64,000 bases of DNA from Microvirga brassicacearum (lineage in GTDB: Bacteria; Pseudomonadota; Alphaproteobacteria; Rhizobiales; Beijerinckiaceae). The position numbers were made by a program, and so were the translations under genes. The notes beneath the pieces are model-generated. The model did not search any database. It was not told where the DNA came from and was given only the letters and a program-made list of their open reading frames with translations. The stretch covers positions 186,001-250,000 of the forward strand of contig NZ_VCMV01000003.1 of NCBI RefSeq assembly GCF_008757455.1, given 5' to 3'. Below, piece by piece: positions 20,091 through 27,952 of this stretch. How positions within the stretch are numbered: the stretch's first letter is position 1; each line of letters starts with the position of its first letter.

Positions 20091-20326
20091 GATATTCCCA
20101 CCGCCCGCTCAATCGCGGCCCGCTTCACACGTCGCCAGAGTCGGTCACCTCGAGAGCCGTACTCACCGAGACCGCGCCGGAAGCGGCGTGTGACGCGGCC
20201 GTAGGCCTGACGCATCGGCTTCGGCACACCGCGCCAGTGGTCGCCGCAAATCCATTCGAGGAATCCGAGGTCGTTCTTGCGAGTTCGCCGGCAGAACGGG
20301 ACGCAGCATGAAATGCGGTCGCTCAT
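20087..20326 (-). CDS. Small phage protein with Cys/His cluster, unknown
   Basis: The 79-residue protein is basic and begins SDRISCCVPFCRRTRKND, with a later ICGDHW, a possible zinc site. The rest is arginine-rich. It overlaps the primase-helicase start by four bases. I do not recognise the family. Confidence 0.6.
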   Translation of the reverse strand: MSDRISCCVPFCRRTRKNDLGFLEWICGDHWRGVPKPMRQAYGRVTRRFRRGLGEYGSRGDRLWRRVKRAAIERAVGIS

Positions 20327-20613
20327 TGGATGAGACCTTGCGCGTTGAGTTCCTCGCGGCAGGCGGCCATCCCGATAACCAGCCGGAACCCGCGATTATG
20401 GGCCTCGCGAACCATCATTCCGATCTCGCCGGAGCGGCTTCCCACGTTGAACGGATCTAGGAGGGCGAGATCTTTTGAGAGACCTGACAGCTTTCTAAAA
20501 TTCTCCCACCGCTCAGGCCGGAGGATATCAAGCCGGCGATGGTCGACCCCAAGGTCGACGATCGTGCTGTCCCGCGGGTATGGCTCAGGCCAGATGACAA
20601 CTGGCTTCCTCAT
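20323..20613 (-). CDS. Phage protein of unknown function
   Basis: The 96-residue protein contains STIVDLGVDHRRLDILRPER and LVIGMAACREELNAQGLIQ. It overlaps both neighbours by four bases and so belongs to the coupled left early operon. No known domain is recognised. Confidence 0.6.
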   Translation of the reverse strand: MRKPVVIWPEPYPRDSTIVDLGVDHRRLDILRPERWENFRKLSGLSKDLALLDPFNVGSRSGEIGMMVREAHNRGFRLVIGMAACREELNAQGLIQ

Positions 20614-20999
20614 GCGTCACCGCCGTCTTCAAAGACGTCGTGAATGTGTTTGGCGGTAGCTTCCATCGCCAGGCGGAGCATGAAAGGTCCGGCTTCCATG
20701 TCGAAGCGTTCGGCGAAAGCGGTGATCGCTTCGCGCTCCGGCGTGGTGCAGCGGACGACAATGCGATCGTCGTAGCCGCCGCGGCGTTTCAAGCTGATGC
20801 CGTGCTTGCTCAAGAGAGAGCGGATCTTCACCGCGGTTGTGCCGCCGAGGGCGATCGCGATCTCGCTTGCTGACATACCTTCCCCCGCCATGTAGATCGC
20901 GCGCTTGAGTTCGTGACCCAGGTATTTCCGCGTCGGGGTGTATTTCTGCCGCGGCCGCGGCTTGCCCTTCGGCTTCTTCGCCATCTTTTTTTCTGTCAT
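20610..20999 (-). CDS. Lysine-rich phage protein with HTH-like region
   Basis: The 129-residue protein has a very basic start (MTEKKMAKKPKGKPRPRQK). An HTH-like stretch (GMSASEIAIALGGTTAVKIR followed by SLLSKHGISL) and an acidic helical C-terminus follow. ATG 20999 overlaps the previous stop. Nucleic-acid binding is likely, the target unknown. Confidence 0.62.
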   Translation of the reverse strand: MTEKKMAKKPKGKPRPRQKYTPTRKYLGHELKRAIYMAGEGMSASEIAIALGGTTAVKIRSLLSKHGISLKRRGGYDDRIVVRCTTPEREAITAFAERFDMEAGPFMLRLAMEATAKHIHDVFEDGGDA

Positions 21000-21190
21000 G
21001 ACGCGCTCACCCCAACGCATTTCGGTGTTCGTTCGGAATGGATTCGCTGGCCGTCTCGGAACCATTCAGTCCAAGGGAGGCCGTCGCCGTCGTGCCGTGT
21101 GATCCGCTTGAGATCGCACACGTCACACCAGCGTTCGGTTTCGTATTGAGTACGCGCGGGGAGCGACCACTTGTGGCGCGGCGTCTTCAC
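20996..21190 (-). CDS. Small phage protein, unknown
   Basis: The 64-residue product is read from GTG at 21190, which overlaps the stop of the methyltransferase gene (GTGA). It contains WCDVCDLKRITRHDGDGLPW, with a single CxxC pair that may bind metal with the later cysteine. An ORF extending further upstream is inconsistent with the coupling seen in this operon. Confidence 0.55.
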   Translation of the reverse strand: MKTPRHKWSLPARTQYETERWCDVCDLKRITRHDGDGLPWTEWFRDGQRIHSERTPKCVGVSAS

Positions 21191-21804
21191 TGCCTCGTCC
21201 TCAACCAGTGAAATGTCGTCGCCGTACGTGGAGCGGTCTGGTCGAAGACGAGCCAGATCCAATCTGCAGTTCCGCCGCCGGCCTTATTTCCAGCTTCAAG
21301 CCACTCGCCAGGAGGGCAGGAAGGGCGGGGCGTTATCATCCAGACTCTCGTTGGGGGGTGCTCTGCCCAGAGACTATTTGCGCGGCCTGACCCGGCGAGG
21401 AACTTGAGGTCTGTGAACACCGCAAGCTTGCCGCTGCAAAGTTCCAAGCCACGACGGATAAACGCCTCTGTCCCTTTTCCACGGAAGAACGGTGGGTTCA
21501 TCATCACGGATCTGTAGCGCGCCGGCGCGAAAGCAGGATCAGCCTTGAGAAAATCGCTTTCGCCTAGAAACCATGACGTATCCACCGGCACCCGTCGCAC
21601 GATGTCCGTGCCGACAGAATCCCCGTAGCCCTCCGCAAGAGCCGCCCTGACGATGTTTCCGCCACCGCAACAGGGGTCATAGATTCCGTCGCCAAAGAAA
21701 CCTTCGGCGGCGAGCAACGCGCGTGTCGATGCCTCAGGCTCGACATACCAATCGAGTTCATCGCGCTCGAAAATGTGTGCGTTTTTCTCGACCTTGTCAG
21801 CCAT
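21187..21804 (-). CDS. SAM-dependent DNA methyltransferase-like protein
   Basis: The 205-residue protein has motif I-like DPCCGGGN at residues 43-50 and the catalytic motif IV MMNPPFF (NPPF 103-106), the signature of N6-adenine or N4-cytosine DNA methyltransferases. No target-recognition domain is visible, and the enzyme is small. Phages use such orphan methyltransferases to evade restriction or to control genes. It sits in the left early operon. Confidence 0.75.
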   Translation of the reverse strand: MADKVEKNAHIFERDELDWYVEPEASTRALLAAEGFFGDGIYDPCCGGGNIVRAALAEGYGDSVGTDIVRRVPVDTSWFLGESDFLKADPAFAPARYRSVMMNPPFFRGKGTEAFIRRGLELCSGKLAVFTDLKFLAGSGRANSLWAEHPPTRVWMITPRPSCPPGEWLEAGNKAGGGTADWIWLVFDQTAPRTATTFHWLRTRQ

Positions 21805-22084
21805 CTTTCCCCTCAGGCTCCTTCTCAGCGATCACTGCAATGCGCGCTTGTTCCGCAGCGCGAGCTTCGAGCATTGGACGAATGGTCGTGTCCCAATGCG
21901 GCTCGATCGCGAGCAACAGGTTCTCCATGGATCCGAGTAGCCGGTGGCGCCTAACCTCGGACTCGAGGGGCTGGACACCCGTCTCCCTCAGCACCTTGAA
22001 CGTGATCTCGAATTGGCGTTGCCACGACCAGATCTCGCCCAAAGCTCCGGTGAGAGGTTGTGGAGGGAGAGCCGGCTCTGGCAT
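21797..22084 (-). CDS. Helical phage protein, unknown
   Basis: The 95-residue protein is predicted to be mainly helical, with QRQFEITFKVLRETG and an acidic end (EKEPEGKDG). It overlaps the methyltransferase gene by eight bases and follows the resolvase gene. Function unknown. Confidence 0.58.
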   Translation of the reverse strand: MPEPALPPQPLTGALGEIWSWQRQFEITFKVLRETGVQPLESEVRRHRLLGSMENLLLAIEPHWDTTIRPMLEARAAEQARIAVIAEKEPEGKDG

Positions 22085-22632
22085 CAGAACTTCCCGCGAT
22101 GAAAAGGTTTCACGTCGGGCACCAAGAGCCCGAGTTCATTCGCTCGCCAGTGAGCGACCGCCGCGGCGTCGCTCTCGTCGTTATTGTTGGGATCCCAGCC
22201 GATCTCCCGGCAGACGTTCCGGACGAGGCGCTTCGCCTCCGGTCCCTTCAAGTTGCCGTGACCGATGAAATGTTTCCGTACAGTCTGGACTCTCGCGCCT
22301 CGGACCGTGACGCTGCTCTTGAGACCGATAGGACCAAGCAGCGCGCCGAGAAGGAGATATTTGATCGCCGTCGTATTGGCGTTCGTGTTGCCGGTGTTCC
22401 CGGCCTCGATCGGAGCTTCGATAATGATCTGGTCGACGTGCGAGGCCTTCAGACGATCGACGATCCACCGGGTCGCGCGTTTGCACTTCCTCGTCCATGC
22501 ATCGAAGCCTTGCTCGTCATCGCCGCCGAGTTTGATGGTGTAGAAGGTCGGCCTGTTGCCGACCTCCCAATCACAGACGCCCATGGCGCTCGCCACGTCG
22601 AGACCGAGGATAACGACAGGCGCCACGATCAA
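22084..22632 (-). CDS. RuvC-like Holliday-junction resolvase
   Basis: The 182-residue protein has the RNase-H fold acidic residues of RuvC-family enzymes: D12 in VILGLDVASAMG, E72 in QIIIEAPIEAG and D155 in NDESDAAAVAHW. It probably resolves branched DNA during phage recombination and packaging. It is followed by four-base overlap with the GapR-like gene upstream. Confidence 0.82.
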   Translation of the reverse strand: MIVAPVVILGLDVASAMGVCDWEVGNRPTFYTIKLGGDDEQGFDAWTRKCKRATRWIVDRLKASHVDQIIIEAPIEAGNTGNTNANTTAIKYLLLGALLGPIGLKSSVTVRGARVQTVRKHFIGHGNLKGPEAKRLVRNVCREIGWDPNNNDESDAAAVAHWRANELGLLVPDVKPFHRGKF

Positions 22633-23051
22633 CCCTCGTCCTTGCCCATCGAGTCGAAGGCGTTCTCATCTTCCTTTCGCTTATCGGCAGCGGTGACGGC
22701 GGCCGCGCCGAGCGGAAGATCAGCGAAGTCGCCGAGGGCGCTCCGCATCAACTCCGCCTGGTCGGCGTCGTCGGCCTCAAGTTCGGAGCGCGTTGCGGCA
22801 ATCTTCCGCGAGAGGTCGATCTCTTTCAGGACGGCCTTCAGCGGCTTGGTCGCGATTCCGCGGGACTTAGCCTCTTCGATGAGTCCGCGCTTACTGTCCG
22901 CAATGTCGCGAGCGCGCTTCATGTAGACGCCCTTGGCGGACGCTAACTCGTCGTTCAGTTCATCGAAGCGATGGACGATGTCATTCAGCACGGTCGCGTC
23001 GAATCCGTTCGTGCTTGCCTGCTTTTTCGCAGCGCGTGGCTTACGGGCCAT
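22629..23051 (-). CDS. GapR/DUF2312-like phage protein
   Basis: The 140-residue protein has a long helical first half (IVHRFDELNDELASAKGVYM), then EEAKSRGIATKPLKAVLKEI and LMRSALGDFADLPLGAAA. The pattern of coiled coil, A(K)xxGIxxKxLKxV(L) and ALGDFADLPLG resembles the alphaproteobacterial GapR family, a DNA-overtwisting binding protein. The match is suggestive only. ATG 23051 has an AGGAG site. Confidence 0.5.
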   Translation of the reverse strand: MARKPRAAKKQASTNGFDATVLNDIVHRFDELNDELASAKGVYMKRARDIADSKRGLIEEAKSRGIATKPLKAVLKEIDLSRKIAATRSELEADDADQAELMRSALGDFADLPLGAAAVTAADKRKEDENAFDSMGKDEG

Positions 23052-23151
23052 GGTCTTCTCCTGGTCGTGGCGTGCGTGCCCGTTGCGTGCGAACGGCCGC
23101 GGTTTGCGTCAGGTTGGGGAGAAGGCTCGACCGCAGCGCCGAGCCGGGTCG

Positions 23152-23406
23152 CTAGGCGGCTTCGCGGGCCTGGATGTCCGGGGGAATCGGGGGACCGTCG
23201 AGCAGCCACTCGTCCTTCCACGGCAGAGAGCGAGAAATGGCGCAATCACGAAGGAGGCGAAGTTTGTCGATGCGCGGCTCTGGCGCGCCGCTCTTTTCCC
23301 ACTTGCAAACCGTCGCCTGCGAAACCCGCATAATCGCCGCCATGTCGGCTTGGTCAGTCCGGAAGAGGTGATGGCGGAAACGCTCAATGATCGTCATGTC
23401 AGACAC
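23152..23406 (-). CDS. Cro-like HTH repressor
   Basis: The 84-residue protein carries a Cro/CI-type helix-turn-helix (RTDQADMAAIMRVSQATVCK then WEKSGAPEPRID). It is divergent from the CI-type repressor and is the first gene of the left early operon, the usual position of Cro. GTG 23406 has a GGAG six bases upstream and is preferred; ATG 23397 is an alternative. Confidence 0.75.
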   Translation of the reverse strand: MSDMTIIERFRHHLFRTDQADMAAIMRVSQATVCKWEKSGAPEPRIDKLRLLRDCAISRSLPWKDEWLLDGPPIPPDIQAREAA

Positions 23407-23433
23407 GGGGATCTCCGAAGTGATCCCTCATTA

Positions 23434-23452
23434 GTATAGGACTACGAATACC
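23434..23452. promoter_or_regulatory. Candidate repressor operator 1
   Basis: GTATAGGACTACGAATACC is an imperfect dyad in the divergent interval between the Cro-like and CI-like genes. It shares the GGTAT/ATACC ends with the element at 23493. Assignment as an operator is inferred from position and partial symmetry. Confidence 0.3.
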
Positions 23453-23492
23453 CAGGCAACTAAAAATATTCGAGCACGAAATTATTCTTTTT

Positions 23493-23511
23493 GGTATAAC
23501 TCCGCATAACC
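23493..23511. promoter_or_regulatory. Candidate repressor operator 2
   Basis: GGTATAACTCCGCATAACC is a second imperfect dyad, 59 bases centre to centre from the first and just upstream of the repressor ribosome site. The AT-rich DNA between the two probably holds the divergent promoters. Confidence 0.3.
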
Positions 23512-23547
23512 AGGAAAGCGGCTTGCGACAGGAGGTTGATCGAAAAC

Positions 23548-24264
23548 ATGAATGAAACAGAAGAGGGCGCCGCGGAGGCGATCGTCAGGCGGATGAAATT
23601 CCTCATGAGCCGTGGCGTCACACAAACTACGCTGGGGACCGCGGCTGATATCTCACAGCCGACCATCTCGAAGTGGCTGAACCTCGAGAAACCGAAGATG
23701 ACCTATGAGAACGCCGTGAAGATGGACCGCGCACTACGAGTGTTCGAGGAAAAGATCTTGGGCAATGGGGATCGGATCGAGCCAACCCCACCACACCCGC
23801 GCGATCCCGAGCCGGAGCCGAACGGCGTATTCGCCGGCGCCGTCCGCTTTGCCCCAGAGCGTTTGCCGATTTTTGGAGAGGCCGTAGCAGGCGACGACGG
23901 GATGTTTGAGTTCAACGGGCAGGTAATAGATACGATCGGCCGGCCGCCTAACCTGGCGAGCGTGAAATCCGCCTATGGGGTCTATGTTCGAGGCACGTCG
24001 ATGTATCCTCGGTACAACGAAGGCGAAGTCGTGCACGTGAACCCGGTAAAGCCTGCCCGACCTGGGCACGATGTCCTCGTTCAAATACTGCCGGAAGTCG
24101 AAGGCGACCCACCTCTCGGATTCATCAAGCGCCTGGTGAAGCGAGAGGGCCACGAGCTTATCCTCGAGCAGCTGAATCCGCCCGAGGGACAGGACCGGCT
24201 AATGCGCTTTCCACAGGAGCGGGTTCATTCCGTGCACCGGATCGTCGGTATGTCGGAGGACTAG
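23548..24264 (+). CDS. cI: CI/LexA-type phage repressor (S24 peptidase)
   Basis: The 238-residue repressor maintains lysogeny and can cleave itself on SOS induction. An N-terminal HTH (TQTTLGTAADISQPTISKWL) binds operators. The linker holds the probable Ala-Gly cleavage bond A114-G115 (EAVAGDD), and the C-terminal S24 domain has S151 in RGTSMYPRYNEGE and K194 in GFIKRLVKR. ATG 23548 is 12 bases after AGGAGG; a TTG at 23536 would touch the ribosome site and is rejected. Confidence 0.92.
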   Translation: MNETEEGAAEAIVRRMKFLMSRGVTQTTLGTAADISQPTISKWLNLEKPKMTYENAVKMDRALRVFEEKILGNGDRIEPTPPHPRDPEPEPNGVFAGAVRFAPERLPIFGEAVAGDDGMFEFNGQVIDTIGRPPNLASVKSAYGVYVRGTSMYPRYNEGEVVHVNPVKPARPGHDVLVQILPEVEGDPPLGFIKRLVKREGHELILEQLNPPEGQDRLMRFPQERVHSVHRIVGMSED

Positions 24265-24445
24265 GCCAGGACGCCCGAATGACGAAGTTGTCGGCAAGAC
24301 CTCCGTCCTGTTTGCACGTCCGGCAATATAGGCGTCGATAGAGGTCATCGATCGTTGTGAGACCACGATCTTTGAGGTCGTCCAGTCCATGCCGATGGAT
24401 CTCCTTCGATCGCCCGCAGTCATCGCATGTGATTTCGATCGACAC
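24158..24445 (-). CDS. Possible zinc-ribbon protein, antisense to the repressor 3' end
   Basis: Read from GTG 24445, the 95-residue frame contains EITCDDCGRSKEI and LYCRTCKQDGG, two CxxC pairs about 30 residues apart, a zinc-ribbon layout unlikely by chance. The last 35 residues are antisense to the repressor gene and look less protein-like. An earlier TTG start at 24496 is possible. Convergent overlap of 107 bases with cI is odd. Confidence 0.45.
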   Translation of the reverse strand: MSIEITCDDCGRSKEIHRHGLDDLKDRGLTTIDDLYRRLYCRTCKQDGGLADNFVIRASWPSPPTYRRSGARNEPAPVESALAGPVPRADSAARG

Positions 24446-24575
24446 GGCTCGATCCAGCCTGCCATCCCATCTTCTCGCACTCACGCTCTCACCCAACCGG
24501 TCGGTAATGTTCCGTTAATGTTCACGTTACGGAAAGGGAGACGAGCGAGTCGAGTCGAAGATGCGCCTGTGAGTA

Positions 24576-24720
24576 TTTTCCACAGGTTGTCCACAGAGCG
24601 CCTCCGTCAGGGCGCGGCTGCTGGCTCTCGGCAGCAACCAATCCTGCGCGCGAGGATATTAACTACGCGGGCACGCGCGTAAGAGATCAAACTTAAAATA
24701 GATATCATTCGATTAGTCGG
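24576..24720. other. Candidate phage replication origin: DnaA-like boxes and AT-rich stretch
   Basis: TTTTCCACA (24576-24584) and TTGTCCACA (24587-24595) each differ by one base from the DnaA box TTATCCACA and lie 11 bases apart. An AT-rich segment follows at about 24655-24720. The interval 24497-24887 has no convincing gene and also contains the right early promoter region. Origin activity is inferred. Confidence 0.35.
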
Positions 24721-24887
24721 TCACGGATCGTTTGGACGAGGTAGGGCGCCTTAAGCGCCCCTATAACCTCATTCGCCATCTATAATTTGTTGCTTGCTCG
24801 AAAAATAATATTCGTGAAGGCAATAATTTCTCTTGCATGAATATTCTTGCTCGCATAATCTCTCGTCATCACAAGCGAGAGACGCAC

Positions 24888-25025
24888 ATGCGCCGCACCA
24901 AAAAGCTTCCAACGTTCTCCCTGTCGACCCCCGCCGAAACCCGCTTAAAATCCTTCGACCTCGTCGCCGGTGGAACCCTCGTGGTCGGCTGCATCGTGGC
25001 AATCAGCCTCGTGTTCTTCGCATGA
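24888..25025 (+). CDS. Small membrane protein, unknown
   Basis: The 45-residue protein has a basic start (MRRTKKLPTFSLS) and one C-terminal transmembrane helix (LVVGCIVAISLVFFA). ATG 24888 has a GAGAG site upstream and ends in an ATGA overlap with the next gene. It is the first gene of the right early operon. Confidence 0.6.
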   Translation: MRRTKKLPTFSLSTPAETRLKSFDLVAGGTLVVGCIVAISLVFFA

Positions 25026-25234
25026 GCGATAACTTCGAGGCGCTCGGCGAAATCGTGCGGCGCATCGTGCCGACCACAACTACCTTCCGCGCCAAAAACG
25101 AGAGCATCGACGACACCCACGTTGTCGTCAGCCTCCCACGCGTGAGGTTCCTCGATAGCGACCCGGCCTTTGAGGCCCGAATGGCTGCTGTGGACGATCA
25201 GATCCGCGCGCACCGACTTTCCCGCTTTCTCTGA
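25022..25234 (+). CDS. Small phage protein, unknown
   Basis: The 70-residue protein (MSDNFEALGEIVRRIVPTTT start, RIRAHRLSRFL-like basic end) starts at the ATG that overlaps the previous stop by four bases. No domain is recognised. Confidence 0.58.
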   Translation: MSDNFEALGEIVRRIVPTTTTFRAKNESIDDTHVVVSLPRVRFLDSDPAFEARMAAVDDQIRAHRLSRFL

Positions 25235-25261
25235 ACCGCACACCCCAACCAGGAGGCATCG

Positions 25262-25633
25262 GTGACAAATACCGATCCAACGAACGGCACGATTGACTCC
25301 GCCGAAATCAACATCGCTCGCGGATTTATCCTCGAGAGCACGATCGCCATAAACGACGGCACGAGTACGCAACTTTTCGGTGGCTTCATCCTCGGTGGAA
25401 CTCCGGGTTCCAAAGCTGGCGGACACGAAACGTCGCCGAACTCATGCGCCGAGTGGATCGTGAGCATCATGTCAGCCGCCGAGGCCGTCCGGTGGTCTGA
25501 TCTCCGAGGGCGCGCCGTTCGATTTAAGCGCGATGAGACCGGCGAGATCGTCGCTATCGGTCACATCACTAGCGATGATCATTGGTTCGAGCCGGCAGCG
25601 GTGTTCGGGTCGTGGAAAGCGAGCCGGTCATGA
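25262..25633 (+). CDS. Phage protein, unknown
   Basis: The 123-residue product is read from GTG 25262, behind a strong AGGAGG site at 25250-25255. It contains AINDGTSTQLFGGFILGG and IVSIMSAAEAVRWSDLRGRA followed by a small beta-rich end. The family is not known to me. It overlaps the YqaJ gene by four bases, so it is part of the recombination operon. Confidence 0.6.
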   Translation: MTNTDPTNGTIDSAEINIARGFILESTIAINDGTSTQLFGGFILGGTPGSKAGGHETSPNSCAEWIVSIMSAAEAVRWSDLRGRAVRFKRDETGEIVAIGHITSDDHWFEPAAVFGSWKASRS

Positions 25634-26559
25634 GCATCCAGCGCATTCCAGCGGGCGACCGCAACACCTGGCTCGAGCTTCGACAGAAGGACGTCACGGC
25701 CTCGGCCGTAGCGGCACTGCTCGACGTCCATCCCTTCATTACCGGCTATGAACTTTGGGCTCTGAAGACAGGAGTCATCCACGAGGATCCGGAAGAGACA
25801 CCGGAGATGCAGCGCGGTCGCCTGCTGGAACCTGTCGCCGTCCAACTCATGCGAGAGACGACGGATTGGAAGATCACCCACAACACAGGCGCCGACCAAG
25901 TCTACCTCCGCGACCCGGCTATACGTCTCGGCGCGACGATCGACGTCTTTGCGGTCGACAATCTCGGCAGTCCCGGCGTCGTCCAGATCAAGAGCGTCGC
26001 GCCGCAAGTGTTCAAATCGAAGTGGCACAACGAGGCGGGCGAGCTTGAAGCCCCTATCGGTGTGGTGCTTCAGGCACTCACCGAAGCGGACCTCGCCGGC
26101 GCCGAATGGGCGGCGGTCGCGCCTCTGGTCGTCGGCTTCGGTCTGGATATGCCGCTTTGCCACATCCCGATCAACAAGGGCGCGATGGAGCGCGTTCGGG
26201 AGGCGGTCGTCGACTTCTGGCAGATGATCGCGGAAGGCCGCGAACCGGAGCCTGATTGGAACAAGGACGACGCGCTCCTGAATCGTCTCGGCAAAACCGA
26301 CAACGGAACCGAGGTCAACCTGTCGGGCGACAACCGTCTCGTCGAGTTGCTCCACGAGCGCACGATCCTCAAGGCCGAAATCAAGGAGCAAGAGGGCCGG
26401 GTGAAGGAGATCAACGAAGAGATCGTCCAGAAACTCGGTCCTCACGAGCGGGCCTACGTCCCCGGATTCAGCGTGCGCCGGCCGACAATCGAGCGGCGCG
26501 GATACACGGTCCAGCCCACCACCTATCGCCAACTCACCGTCAAAGCCCTCAACAGCTAG
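25630..26559 (+). CDS. YqaJ-family phage recombinase exonuclease
   Basis: The 309-residue protein belongs to the lambda-exonuclease-like PD-(D/E)XK group: WLELRQKDVTASAVAALLDV is the typical N-terminal YqaJ motif, MQRGRLLEPVAVQLM carries a conserved glutamate, and LGATIDVFAV with VVQIKSVAP form the metal-binding D and ExK-like core (here QIK). It degrades one strand of linear DNA to feed the RecT annealing protein encoded four genes downstream. Confidence 0.82.
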   Translation: MSIQRIPAGDRNTWLELRQKDVTASAVAALLDVHPFITGYELWALKTGVIHEDPEETPEMQRGRLLEPVAVQLMRETTDWKITHNTGADQVYLRDPAIRLGATIDVFAVDNLGSPGVVQIKSVAPQVFKSKWHNEAGELEAPIGVVLQALTEADLAGAEWAAVAPLVVGFGLDMPLCHIPINKGAMERVREAVVDFWQMIAEGREPEPDWNKDDALLNRLGKTDNGTEVNLSGDNRLVELLHERTILKAEIKEQEGRVKEINEEIVQKLGPHERAYVPGFSVRRPTIERRGYTVQPTTYRQLTVKALNS

Positions 26560-26568
26560 GAGACCACG

Positions 26569-26817
26569 TTGCCGTATCACGACTCCGCCTACAACCAAGC
26601 GACGCTGGATGCTCACCCTGGCAAGAACCCTCACCACGTTGAGGGTAGGGGCTACGTCTGGGTCATCTTCCGCAGCGCGATCACGACGGTGACCGGCGAA
26701 GTTCGGGACCTAATCGGGGTCCGCGATCAATCCCGCTGGATGCCGCACGTCGGCAACCGCGAAGCGACGCGTCACGAGCGGCAGTTGGCGCGCCGTCTCG
26801 CGAGGGCGAACCCATGA
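26569..26817 (+). CDS. Small phage protein, unknown
   Basis: The 82-residue protein is read from TTG 26569 behind TAGGAGA. It contains GRGYVWVIFRSAITTVTGEV and a basic C-terminus. It overlaps the next gene by four bases. No known domain. Confidence 0.52.
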   Translation: MPYHDSAYNQATLDAHPGKNPHHVEGRGYVWVIFRSAITTVTGEVRDLIGVRDQSRWMPHVGNREATRHERQLARRLARANP

Positions 26818-27572
26818 CCGCCGCAATGGAGGCCGGGATCGGCCACAACAAACCGCCCTCGTTAATCGAGCAACTCGGCGAAACCTATGTCGATGAGATC
26901 AAGGAGCTAGACGAGGTCGCCAAGCGCGCCGATGAAGCGCCTAAAGAGGTCAAGAGCGACGCGGATGTCGCGACCGTTGGCGATATCGCGAAAGATGCGC
27001 GCAAACTGTTCAAAGAGTTGGACAAGCACCGCGACAATGAGGGGCGTCCCCACCTCACCGCCAAGCGCGAGATCGACGGGTTCTTCAAGGTTCACCTCGA
27101 GCGTTTGAGCCACATGATGGATGTCCTCGAAGCGAGGGCGACTGCTTACCAGCGCAGGAAGCTCGCCGAAGCACGCGCTGCACAAGAGGCCGAGTCCCGG
27201 CGCCTCCGCGAGGAAGAGGATCGGCAGCGCGAGATCGCTCGGCAGGAGGCGGAACGGAACCGCCCGAATGCAGCCTTGAAGCACGTAAACAAAGCGGAGG
27301 ATCTTGGGGAGCGAGCCGAGATTGCAGAAGCCGCGGCGACCGTGAGCAACGCCGACCTCACCCGCGTCCGGTCCGAGTCCGGAACAGTCGTCGGATCTCG
27401 CACCGAATGGAAGGGCGAGATCCTGTCCATGGACGAGATCGACCTCGACAAGCTTCGTCCGTTCCTCAAGCGCGAGGACGTCCAGAAGGCGCTCAACACA
27501 TACGTCCGCATGGGAAATCGCACGCTCACCGGCGCCAGGATATTCGAGGACGTGAAGGCAAACTTCCGATGA
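26814..27572 (+). CDS. Coiled-coil phage protein of the recombination module
   Basis: The 252-residue protein starts with GIGHNKPPS, a motif frequent at the N-terminus of proteins from alphaproteobacterial phages. It has a long charged coiled coil (about residues 100-150, RRLREEEDRQREIARQEAER) and a folded C-terminal part (ALNTYVRMGNRTLTGARIFE). It lies between the exonuclease and RecT genes, so a role in recombination or replication is plausible but unproven. Confidence 0.65.
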   Translation: MTAAMEAGIGHNKPPSLIEQLGETYVDEIKELDEVAKRADEAPKEVKSDADVATVGDIAKDARKLFKELDKHRDNEGRPHLTAKREIDGFFKVHLERLSHMMDVLEARATAYQRRKLAEARAAQEAESRRLREEEDRQREIARQEAERNRPNAALKHVNKAEDLGERAEIAEAAATVSNADLTRVRSESGTVVGSRTEWKGEILSMDEIDLDKLRPFLKREDVQKALNTYVRMGNRTLTGARIFEDVKANFR

Positions 27573-27952
27573 GCGACGCGCCGCGCATGCACCCGATTCT
27601 GGTCTACGTCGACAACGGTCACTTCGCCGTCTCACAAGACGGAAAGTCTTCGGAGCAACTTTGTTGGGGCGAGATGGTCGAGCAGGTGGTCATGCTCTCC
27701 CACCCAAAGATCCGGCAAGAGCGATTCCAGATGCTCTCGTCTGCGGACAGAGAGAAGCAGGAGGCCGAACGAGCGGGCCGCATTCCGCTCGAACGTCGGA
27801 TGGTCAACGTTCAACTCACCTACCGCGAGGCGAAGGAGTTTTTCGAGGCTCTGTCCGACGCTCTGGCACTCGCACCTCCGGCCCGACTCGGCACAGTCCG
27901 AATGCTGGCCGCCGAACTCAAGAACGCAATCGAAGAAGTGGAAAAGCTGTGA
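27569..27952 (+). CDS. Phage protein, unknown
   Basis: The 127-residue protein starts at the ATG overlapping the previous stop (ATGA). The first half resembles a short beta domain (HPILVYVDNGHFAVSQDGKS), the second is helical (LTYREAKEFFEALSDALALA). It overlaps the RecT gene by four bases. Confidence 0.6.
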   Translation: MSDAPRMHPILVYVDNGHFAVSQDGKSSEQLCWGEMVEQVVMLSHPKIRQERFQMLSSADREKQEAERAGRIPLERRMVNVQLTYREAKEFFEALSDALALAPPARLGTVRMLAAELKNAIEEVEKL

